Positions 55,545 through 64,000 of a stretch of DNA of 64,000 bases are shown in pieces; positions within the stretch are counted from its first letter, which is position 1, and every line of letters begins with the position of its first letter. The translations under genes were made by a program, and so were the position numbers. The notes under the pieces were generated by a model. That model did not search any database. It was given only the letters and a program-made list of their open reading frames with translations, and was not told the DNA's origin. Source of the stretch: Siderastrea siderea (taxonomy: Eukaryota > Cnidaria > Anthozoa > Scleractinia > Rhizangiidae); assembly GCA_964030785.1 (NCBI GenBank), contig OZ034975.1, positions 47,599,069 through 47,663,068 of the forward strand, written 5' to 3'.

Positions 55545-58500
55545 TTATAAATCAATCATTATTGGCAAACCAGGTTTTCCAGAACAAAAAATATTGGCAT
55601 TACATTTAAGCTTAAACCACACTGATGTGTGCTGCAACATTAACACTAGGAAAAGCTTCTATTTCAGTCCTTATTAGCATTTGACAACTTTTCTCAATTT
55701 TTAGACCAGCCTGATGACTTCTGTTTTAACTGACCAAAAAAAAAATGGAGGGGGGAGGGAAGAGGGCAGAGTAATCAAGTTCCACCCTCATGTTTGTGGT
55801 TGATCCCCCTCAAACCTTCCATTCTCAATTAACTAGGACAGTTAAAATTAAAGCCACCAATAAGATGTCATCATAAATATAAGAATAATGTTAATATGTA
55901 CTTATATATCATGTTTGGGTACTTGGGCAGTTAACACATATGGGAACTGGGGTATGAAAGATTTTTACAGTGTAGACCCTTATATCTGCACGAGATACTC
56001 ACTGATACTGGAGAACCTGGTGACACGCTCCTCCTGTCACCACTTTTCCTCAGCTTTGGGGAGAGACTTGGACGTGGGGAGGGGCCCAGGAGCCGATCAG
56101 AGGGGGTTCCTTCCTTGGGCGTAGAGCTACTGGGAGGGGATGGAGACAACCACCAGAATTCTCCTCCTTTGCCACTGTCAAAATAGTTATGATCTCTAGC
56201 TTGCCGACTGGATGGAGGAGCATGACGGAAACGATGTATATACCTGGAAAAATAAAATAAATTAATATACATGTAAAGTTGTGCCATCTGATGGTGAAAA
56301 TCCCGATTAAACATCACTCCACATAGACCTGTGGCAACTTAAAAAGGGGAAGACAGGGGTCTCTGAACACTCCCTTGTAGTCTTATTTACTCTCAGTTCC
56401 CATCCCCTCCTTGGTGATATGCAAAATTCTCCCTACCTTAAGGATAGTTTTCATTTGTTGGGAAAAATCCCAGACGATCAGGGAATCCACTGTTTTCTGA
56501 CAGTCCCAGATTTTGCCAACTAATGAAAACTCGAAATCGTACACATCCCCAATCATCTGGGATGGTTGGAGACAAATGGGAAAATCGGGAGCATTTCTAT
56601 TGTCCCAATGCATCCCACATTTCTATGATAGTCAGTGATCATTCCTGACATATGAAACTCAAATTTGTACTCTTGGGGAAATCAGCGATAGTTTTAGCTC
56701 GTTACCAATCCTCTAAATTGCTTGGCTCCAGTTCCCCCCTCACAAATAAACTTGGCATTTGTTATTGTCAATCAAGACGACTCGGATGGATTTTTCCAAT
56801 TAGTTGGCAAAATCTGGGACGATGGGGAAACAGTGAAATCCCCGACCGTCCGGGATTTTCCCAACATATGAAAACTAGCCTTTAGGAATCCAACTTCTTG
56901 CCCTTACTTGTTTGCATCCCACAGACTTCCTCCACCAACCTCCAATCCTACCCTTGTGTTGTGTATGATGATTAGATCTATCAAGCCTCAGCTTAAGTGA
57001 ATGGCCAGACACCACTTTCTTATGACAATAATAATAATTATTATTGGGCCAGACTGCAAACTGTTACAAAGATTATAAAAACCTAGGATTTGAAAACAGA
57101 CTGCTTCTTCTATAATTAAAATCTAAATTAAGTATAAATCAAAGGGATTTGCTAAAGCAGGGTTCGTACCCTGTTAAAATTTTGAAATTCCAAGACTTTT
57201 CAGGACCTTTTAACATTTTCCATGCCTTAAATCTTGCCTTTTGTTTACCTTAACTAAAGGCAAAATTTATGACCAATAATTGTCTCTTCTTGTGATTACC
57301 ATTCACAGAAAAAGCATCTGCTAATTATTTATTTCGTAAATTGAACGTTATTTTCCATGACAAATGCTTAACTTCCATGACTTTCCAGGCCTGGAAAAAA
57401 TAAAGTCTAAAATTCCATGACTTTCCAGGTTTTCCATGACCCAAACGAAATCCTGTAAAGCATAAGCTTGCAAAAATAAATTTAAAAAGCCGACATTTCA
57501 GCACCGCCATGACACCATTATCATGGCTATTATCATTACTTCGTATCGCATAATTTTTATTTAGTCTTGATAATGGTGTCATGAAGACACCAAAACGTCA
57601 GCTTTTTACGTTTATTTTAATTTGCAAATTAAGTATGTGCCCGTAAAATATTGCAGAGAATTGTGTAGTGCATTATGCAGCTATTGCTTCACATTTATAT
57701 TTTAAAACCAATGTGAGGCACATTCCAGATCTGGGTTCTGCTACTGAGAACAACTGTAACAACATATTTTAAAATCATTCAACCTGGCTAGAGTAGAATC
57801 AGGAAGTGGTTTTAAAGGAAGGACACTTCCGTCACTTGAAGGAGACTTTGACATTCCAGAGATTTCGGTGTCTGCTTCAGGCGTAGAAACCATTGCTCTC
57901 TCAGTACTCGGCCAAGACTCGTCAAACTTGGAAGAGGAAGATTGGTCAGGATCTGTTGTTCCATTCTCTCTTGTCGGTATTTCATGAATCTTCAAATGAT
58001 TGGTTTGTTGAAGGAATTTCTCATCAGCGGGACTCTTTGAGTGATCTTCTTTTCGCTGATCAGGACTAAAACAGATCTATGGAAAGGCAGACATGACTTT
58101 CAGCAAACTTGCTTGTTCACAGAAGTCATAATTTCTGTGGACAGTCACTAACCTAATAAGAAGAACTAATGAAAAGAATAATACTTGTGCTTCCCTTCAG
58201 TGAACCTTGAGTATTAAGGACCGGGAGGGGGTACTCAGCAGATGCTTGGGTAGGGAGGTGCTGCCCGGGTGTTTAAACCCTGCCCCTGTTTAAGCAAAAA
58301 TCTCTGATTATTTCAATATGCTGGGATTTTGGCAAACAGGTAAAAATTCGGCTTGTGGTGAGGGCTTGGTAAATTAACGAATACAAAAGGTCGTTCAACG
58401 GTACCCTGATGAAATCGATACCCCGTTCAAGACAAACCCCTCTGAAAACCATACCCTATCGGGCCGCATGTCCTTCTTAAGGCCATATGAGGGAGTACCC

Positions 58501-59192
58501 CCCCGGATTAAGGGTTAAATGAAAACTAAATTCTAATCTCAAAAAACCTTCCTGTTTACAGTAACTGACAGTAAAGTTGTTCCTCTACACATATTCATTA
58601 CTGATTTAAGAGTTTTACCAGTGCTACATATTTCAGAAAAGATATAAGTTCAACTCACTTTTACTGCGTTTGTTTACTCGCTCGAAATATTAAGAGAACT
58701 AAAAGTCAGTGACACCTATTTGCAGCACACCAGCTGACGAGACCCTAACCGAAATAATTTGAACGCCCGCTTGGAATCGAAATGTATGGAACTAATGTGC
58801 TGTTATTTAATGTTATGTAATTCTTATTCATAATATAAATTGCATCTTAGTTATAACAGACATCTTGCTGCCAATTTTACTTTTTGCAAGCTTAATTCCT
58901 TGTGCGAAAACTACTTTCTTCAAAAAGGTAGTTTCTTTCTCTTGAGTTGATGTCAACGACCTAAATTTTCTGCACCGATCAGTCTTCTGAATCGCGCGCA
59001 AGTATAACAAAGTAATTGTGTACCTTTCTCTGGTGTTCAGGCAACAATTTCTGTAGAGAAGGATAGTAAAATGTCTTGGGTAATGGATCAACCTCGAATG
59101 GATCGCCACTGTTATAAAAAGCAAAAAAAGATTTTATATCTTGGGCAAACTGCTCACCGTTATAGCGTAAATAATACTTACGACTTTCTCAT
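51121..59192 (-). CDS. PROSER3: PROSER3-like protein (proline/serine-rich), 9 exons, 707 aa
   Basis: Minus-strand coding exons in phase: 59182-59192, 59024-59108, 57784-58055, 56003-56243, 55377-55477, 53769-54921, 53149-53257, 51558-51663, 51121-51166. Landmarks: MRKSGDPFEVDPLPKTFYYP at the start; YIHRFR with a downstream FWWL (about 124-155); a helical DLQQRAKTLLEKSES; PEEDILYQWRLARKMERA (about 295-312); a long Ser/Thr/Pro-rich region; and a C-terminal FPDDEVLKMLRQQARRYREQLRQIDSLL. The DILYQWR, RFR..FWWL and C-terminal LR-Q-LL patterns recall vertebrate PROSER3 (C19orf55), whose function is little known. The match is from memory, not a search. Exon 1 is only 11 coding nt, and the exon 8 donor (gtctgt) is weak. 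AATAAA follows at 51057-51052. Confidence 0.7.
52613..53050. mobile_element. Inverted-repeat element with gggcttata repeats (intron 7 of PROSER3-like gene)
   Basis: The left end accgtaaactgctgctcata and the right end ttataagtggcagtttatgt are imperfect inverted repeats. Both sides carry gggggcttataag words. It lies between exons 7 and 8. Confidence 0.55.
55497..55543. repeat. (AATC)n microsatellite
   Basis: A tetranucleotide aatc run immediately upstream (plus side) of exon 5 of the PROSER3-like gene. On the minus strand it lies just before the acceptor. Confidence 0.9.
56441..56881. mobile_element. PIF/Harbinger-like element, 441 bp, TTA duplication (intron 3 of PROSER3-like gene)
   Basis: The left end aggatagttttcatttgttg and the right end caacatatgaaaactagcct are inverted, with ggaaaaatccc/gggattttcc arms inside. 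TTA flanks both ends (56438-56440, 56882-56884), the 3-bp TWA signature. Confidence 0.78.
57158..57435. mobile_element. Repeat with ccatgactttccagg words (hAT-like MITE candidate)
   Basis: The left end cagggttcgtaccctgttaa is followed by ttgaaattccaagacttttc. The right end has three copies of ccatgactttccagg. The cagggttcgta start is typical of hAT-derived elements. Target duplication not resolved. Confidence 0.45.
58216..58505. mobile_element. Element with gggggtactc / gagtaccccc ends (intron 2 of PROSER3-like gene)
   Basis: ccgggagggggtactc on the left and gagggagtacccccccgg on the right are inverted. The interior has gataccccgttcaag and cataccctatcggg words. A related G-rich element is at 59413-59740. 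Confidence 0.6.
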
Positions 59193-59412
59193 TTCACTTG
59201 CAAAACTGACTCTAAAAGATGTTCTATGTAGCTGAATAAATAGGAAATTGTTAGGAAAGTTCTTGATTTCATGGAAATAGGAACTTCGATACGATCAATG
59301 ATAGCTAGCTCTTGCCGCGACTTGCCGCCATATTTTGAAACTCTCATCCCCAGTCTTCCCGAGAAGTTTCCATGACAGCAAGGCTAAAAACTTTTTGGGA
59401 CTTTGATGAGCT

Positions 59413-59740
59413 CGTTCCCCCCGGGGGGAGGGGGGTACTTCCTAGTAATAGGCTAATGGAGATGTGCCGCTGGATGGGGTCGCATTTTCACGACTGGTTT
59501 GACTATAATGGGGTTGCATTTTCAATAGGAGCTAATAAAGTTACTAGAATGGGGCTGCACATTTGCGGGAATTCAGGGGTAAGTAAATTCCGGTCCGGCA
59601 GGAAGGGGTTTGGGGTATATTTGCCCAAAAGTGACTAACATGGGGTCTATAATTGGCTACAGAATAGACTATAATGGGGTACGAGTTCGGAGAGGCCAGC
59701 GGCACATACCCAGCAAAAAATCGACCCAAGTACGCCCCCA
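59413..59740. repeat. G/C-rich dispersed repeat upstream of the PROSER3-like gene
   Basis: Starts ccccccggggggaggggggt then acttcc and ends gacccaagtacgccccc. The interior repeats aatggggt words (atggggtcgcatttt, aatggggttgcatttt, atggggctgcac). The open frame over it is a by-product of the repeat. Confidence 0.55.
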
Positions 59741-59744
59741 TGTA

Positions 59745-61500
59745 CATATGTAATAAGTTCACGTGGTGAACGTGCGTCCTTGTTTAGGGCTTTTAACAGA
59801 GTGCACGGGTATTTTTACGTCATTTTCGCCATCTTGCTATGCCGTACTGATGAGCTCTAAGCAGAGCGAAACAGCTGTCTACGGCTGCAACCCTTTTGTT
59901 GAAGTTCTATTAGTGTCGTGTTGATGTCTTGCAGGGTCAAATCTTTCAACGTAGTCAGATCAGCCTTGCTGCTATGTTTGCCAACTTCTTAAGTTAATTA
60001 TAGTGTAATTTTAACTGTAGTATAGTTCTATATAGCATAGAAGATCCATCCTGTGGAATGCCGAATAAACCATCATCATCATCATAATCTTCATCACTAC
60101 ACAGCACTTGATACGTCACATGAGTACAACTTTGTGTGGTTTGTTGCTCTTTTTTGTTAGTATTAAAAAACGTTAATCGGCTGCCGTGGGCGTTCAAAGA
60201 AAATTAGTTCCTGTCCAGACATGCCCATATTAAAACATTAAAAGTAAAGAAACAGGAGAGAAGAAAAAGAAGCGCTATTTATTCAAAAAGTTTATTCAAA
60301 GTGCAATTTCATTTAATAAGATTTGTTTTGAAATAAAACAATTTCAAACGGCAAGTCTGCTACCGTTCTCGCATTCTGCATGCATCAGCTAGGCAGTATC
60401 GTTTCCATTTTTTATAAGTAAATATTATGCATATTTCTTTTAATATTTAGATTGAATTTGTCAAAGTGGGGCTTCAATAACAAGTTTAAGCTTGCCCAGA
60501 TCGTTAGAGGTAAAAATTCCCTTAACCGGCACTGAGTGGTAATGTCGAAATAAATCAAAGAACCTACTGTCACGCATTCCATTATTTACCGCCAAACTTC
60601 TACACTGTATATTAACAGAAAGACACCAAGTGTGTGTACAGAATAATAGAGGTACAGTCATAAATAAAATAAACAGAGGTATGTAAATAGTCAATCATTT
60701 TGATGTTTCTCTTTCAAGAAAAAAGATTGAGGTAAGGAAAATTGTCAAGATTTCGAGCCCTTGATGATGTGATATTTTTACATCAGTGGCTATATTGGTT
60801 ATATTTACATCATGTTTCTAAAAGGTAAACAGACCAATTTAAGTGCCGGTACACCCCTCAACACTTTGAGACTTTTTCAAAAAGTATATTGTGTCCATTT
60901 TCCTGCAATTTTGCTGCAAAGGAAAACTTTCTCAAAAATCAACTGTGTTATTATTCCCCTCTTAGTTGTCGAGTTCGCTTTCTTTTGGTTCGTCACGCAA
61001 TCCCCTTTTCCTCAAAAAATAATTTCTTTGTGAAATACTGGGCTGATAATACTACACGGCACTTGAATAGTTTATTTCATGGATATGGTTATTTTCTTGG
61101 TTATCTTCGCTTTCACATTTGAGAATTCAGAAAAAAGCTCGTTTTAGAAGCGTGGGAGTGACAAGGGAAACTTCTAGATGAATTAATGAATAAACATGGT
61201 CATATCATTAGGATACAAAATATAGCTGACAGAGCCTGAAATTAAAGTTTCCCCTTTTTACGGCATTAGATTAAGCATCGTCCAGTGATAATAGATGGGC
61301 ATAGAAATGTGTTATAACCTTATTGTACAAGTTTCTTCTTTTAATATCGTACAGTGTATAACATTTCCTTTTAAGCTTGGGTCAGCAAGTTCAAACTTGC
61401 CCAAGCACGAAGTCCAAATATCGCCTGATATATACCGGCTGATGACGTAGTGACGTAACCTTTCATTTTGGCGCGCTTGCATTAAAATGCACATTCTTGT
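59745..61500. other. Intergenic; LINE-like 3' tail at ~60000-60095
   Basis: No gene is seen. At about 60000-60095 the text agttctatatagcatagaag and gaatgccgaataaaccatca followed by (atc)n looks like the 3' UTR and tail of a CR1/L2-like element. Otherwise AT-rich. Confidence 0.4.
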
Positions 61501-61513
61501 GAATTTTAAAGTC

Positions 61514-61520
61514 TATAAAA
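61514..61520 (+). promoter_or_regulatory. TATA box of the CDKN1-like gene
   Basis: tataaaa lies 81 bp before the first codon of the CDK-inhibitor gene; a transcript start near 61545 would give a 5' UTR of about 55 nt (inference). Confidence 0.65.
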
Positions 61521-61600
61521 GCCGTTGGCAGCGATGAATTCATTAGAACAAGGAAACGTTTCGTATGCCAAAGTTCTCTGACATTTGAAGGTGTTTTTAA

Positions 61601-61921
61601 ATGAATCCTGAAGCAAGCAAAGCGAGGAGGTGTCTCTTCGGACGCCCTAATCATGAACAAGTGCAAGCACATTTACAGAAAGAATTGAACGAAGATTTAC
61701 AAGAGATGAAAGAAAAATGGGACTTTGATTTTCAGAAAGGAAAACCATTAGAAGGAAACAAATACGAATGGGTAGCAGTTGAGGTTTCGAAAGAAGAGAG
61801 CATGGAAACCGAAGGTAGTTATGGAGCCAAGATGGAAAATAAGGCGGAAATCAAGGAAAACTCAGAAGATCTAAAACGAGACACACAACATTTCAAAACG
61901 CCTATAAAAAATCTTCGATGA
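61601..61921 (+). CDS. CDKN1: CDKN1-family (p21/p27/dacapo-type) cyclin-dependent kinase inhibitor, 106 aa
   Basis: The single-exon frame contains the complete CDI domain in its first 60 residues. The cyclin-binding motif RCLFG (RxLFG) is followed by an amphipathic linker helix, HEQVQAHLQKELNEDLQEMKEKW. Then comes the CDK-binding segment WDFDFQKGKPLEGNKYEWVAV, nearly the vertebrate p27 form. The family binds and inhibits cyclin-CDK2 complexes in the nucleus and drives cell-cycle exit. The C-terminal half is short, acidic and Lys-rich, ending FKTPIKNLR; a TP site near the end is reminiscent of the p27 phosphodegron region (inference). At 106 aa it is shorter than most animal members (about 160-245). 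A TATA box precedes it and AATAAA lies at 62297. A further 3' exon cannot be excluded. Confidence 0.9.
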   Translation: MNPEASKARRCLFGRPNHEQVQAHLQKELNEDLQEMKEKWDFDFQKGKPLEGNKYEWVAVEVSKEESMETEGSYGAKMENKAEIKENSEDLKRDTQHFKTPIKNLR

Positions 61922-62296
61922 CTGCTGTATTTTTTTAGTTATACTGGGAAATTTTACAGGAAGGAAAGAAACTGAAGAGTGAAAATCGCATCTGTTCAAC
62001 TGGGCGATCGTTAAGCCCATATATGTTTACGAGCGATCGATGGGCAGCTGTCAGACCACAGACCCGTGACCTTCCAATTCAACGGGTGTGAATTTATGAA
62101 CATCATACAGTGGGATTATGTCTTGTATCATCATTGGTTGAGGAAACTTGCGCGTTACTCGTGACAACCATCCACCCAGTGACCGCCTTCTCTAGTGCGA
62201 AGGTCAGTATGATAAATATTAAATTAGAGTTTATACAGTCTTACGGAAGCAATCTCATTTAACTGTAGATAGCTAAAATTCTGTGGCTAAAATTAA

Positions 62297-62302
62297 AATA
62301 AA
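62297..62302 (+). terminator. Candidate poly(A) signal of the CDKN1-like gene
   Basis: AATAAA about 375 bp after the stop; further AATAAA copies follow nearby (for example near 62346), so the true site is uncertain. Confidence 0.4.
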
Positions 62303-62309
62303 TTGTTTC

Positions 62310-63190
62310 TCATAGAAATTGAAATTCCAGTTTGTAGACGAAATTGAATAAATTGATTAATCACTGCATTTTGTGTTTCATGTTCAGTGTTTCGATTAAG
62401 AGTACAATTGTTAGACGAACGGAAAATCGAAAAATAAATGAAGGGCATCATTTATTGTTTAAAAAACCCAAAGTACCTCATTTTCAAACCTAAGCCACTT
62501 TATAATCTAAGCTTATAACGAATACTTTCAACTAAGTAAACGAGATATAGCGGGATCTTCTGATTATTCGCCGAATAGGTATATTTCCTGTTGAAAAATG
62601 TCGTCACGCTGCTTGTCACGCTATTTGTCACACGTCTCTCGCAAGGGGACTGGAAGCAAAACTGAACGGGGGTTACATAATCTTTGAGCGGTGAGGAGCT
62701 GAGAGAAAGGTTTGAGTTGTCCGTGGCGTTTCCATTTGTTTTATAGTATAGGAACTCCCACGAACACAAGGTACTTGAGTCTACTTGACAACACTGATAA
62801 CGAAAATAATCATCAGAACATTATTTTGACCCTTCTTGACTCGTTGAAGTAAATTCTCTTATATAAATGAGCTGCAGTAGAGCACTGCCGGGTGAAATAA
62901 CCTTACAAAAGACGTTAACGTCTTGGATAGACGTGTATCTGACATATGCTATACATTTAAAGTAAAAATGTATTATAAATCTACCGACCACCTGGAAATA
63001 AATTTCTGTATGCACAGACATCCCAAGCTTCTGCGTTGAGAGTACCTATTACGTAACAGCAAAAATATGTACAACCATTGAATAGCAAATCTATCTAGAG
63101 AGCTTGAATTGTGATATGTGTTCTAAAATGTCATTTATGACCTTTCCCTCAGAGTGTGACAATTACTGTTTCAGTTAATTACCTGTCAAG
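62310..63190. other. Intergenic, no gene supported
   Basis: About 0.9 kb of AT-rich sequence. A minus-strand frame of 89 codons (62500-62769) has no recognisable domain or supporting signals. Confidence 0.4.
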
Positions 63191-63198
63191 TTATCTAT

Positions 63199-63312
63199 AG
63201 GAGCTTTCTCCTCCGCAGAGGCCTCCTAGAAACACAGGGAGGCTGAGCTCCCGCTCCCGTATTTTTCCTTCACTGGTGTTTACTAACAGGAGCCTCTGTG
63301 GAGGAGAGAGCT
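63199..63312. mobile_element. Fold-back element, agctttctcctccgcagagg ends
   Basis: agctttctcctccgcagagg at the left and cctctgtggaggagagagct at the right are imperfect inverted repeats. The phrase cactggtgtttactaacagg inside recurs at about 43100-43120, so the family is dispersed. Confidence 0.6.
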
Positions 63313-63689
63313 ACAGGATTCACAGGAAGCTCACCCTCAACAATGTACAGTATATAGTTGATATGAGCAAACATTCTCTCTGATTGGCTTCCTTATAATA
63401 GGCTATCAACTTATGTCCTGCGAATGCAGAAGTCATGTGAAAAAGATGTTGACAGAAATGCTTCTTTTAATATAATTCTGTTTTGGTAATTTATAATTTA
63501 CATTTTTTGCAACTTCCCAGAGATTGTCGATATGAATAAAACAATAAATTGCAGTCAATCAATCAATCAATAAACTTTATTTACCCTCGAATTTACAGCG
63601 TAGCACTCAAGTGCTAATATCTTCGAGCCAATTACATTAATAAATAATTACAATAAAAATGGTTTAAACCTATAGGAGTCAATCATTTA

Positions 63690-63778
63690 GTCAGTGAAGT
63701 AAGATCGTCCAGTTGTGTGAAGTAAGATCGTCCAGTTGAAGTAAGATCGTCAGTGAAGTAAGATCGTCCAGTTGCTCA
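63690..63778. repeat. Short tandem minisatellite, gtgaagtaagatcgtccagtt unit
   Basis: Four units of gaagtaagatcgtc are separated by variable cagttg / agt spacers. The array starts about 150 bp after a (caat)n tract and caataaactttatttaccct, which resembles a retroelement 3' tail (63555-63600). Confidence 0.75.
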
Positions 63779-64000
63779 AAACGCAGATAGTGCTATCCAC
63801 TGGTTAAATCTCTATCCAGAGGAGAACCCAAATGGTTTCCCTAATACTTATCCACTTGATAGCGATTTAGACAGTGTATCGCATTATCCACCTTTTGAAC
63901 AACTGGGGCCTGAAATACTGTTTGTGATGACATTGACTGACGTATCGACAACCTGAGCAGAAGTCATCATCATAGTTAAGTGATTATCATCGAGTCACTT

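Noticed and set aside
59372..59638. 88-aa frame upstream of the PROSER3-like gene
   Set aside because: Lies over a G-rich dispersed repeat with aatggggt units; translation reflects the repeat.
63690..63778. CRISPR-like direct repeats
   Set aside because: Units are short, spacers are nearly absent and similar to each other, and the genome is eukaryotic; this is a minisatellite.

Overview
This is a eukaryotic, AT-rich, repeat-dense nuclear window. Genes with many short GT-AG exons and kilobase introns, tRNA-derived SINE fragments, a Penelope-like fragment, LINE fragments and many small inverted-repeat elements point to an invertebrate metazoan. The style of the repeats and the clustered seven-helix PRRT-like genes suggest an anthozoan cnidarian such as a coral. 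That assignment is inference, not proof.

Layout. 1-22.7 kb: three single-exon PRRT3/PRRT4-like membrane protein genes (1-443 minus, cut by the window edge; 4880-5893 minus; 21617-22735 plus) in a sea of repeats. These repeats include a 20-bp minisatellite inside an inverted-repeat element, 271-bp and 141-bp tandem repeats rich in GATCG-type motifs, and a nested stack at 8660-10925 that encloses a broken Penelope-like reverse transcriptase. A 108-aa unknown ORF with a TATA box lies at 11484-11810. 22.7-28 kb: mobile-element mosaic with a 47-aa predicted secreted peptide ORF (25734-25877). 28.1-40.7 kb: a 14-exon gene for the nucleolar ribosome-biogenesis protein RRP1 (plus). Its first intron holds a 2.6-kb inverted-repeat transposon with its own TATA box and a spliced 126-aa zinc-finger gene. 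42.8-49.7 kb: PFDN2 (prefoldin subunit 2, minus, 3 exons), convergent with RRP1; its first intron contains a 4.8-kb element with a perfect 9-bp target duplication. 51.1-59.2 kb: a nine-exon minus-strand gene reconstructed as a PROSER3-like protein of 707 aa. 61.5-61.9 kb: a compact intronless CDKN1 (p21/p27-type) CDK inhibitor with a TATA box.

The host genes are unrelated housekeeping or regulatory genes, with no operon-like logic. The strongest theme is mobile DNA. At least seven insertions, from 28 bp to 4.8 kb and of several TIR families, have exact 9-bp target duplications, and one has 8 bp. This is the signature of Mutator-like elements. PIF/Harbinger-like (3-bp TAA/TTA), piggyBac-like (TTAA) and pogo/Tigger-like (TA) elements sit beside them. 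Exon boundaries were set by hand from splice sites and frame continuity.
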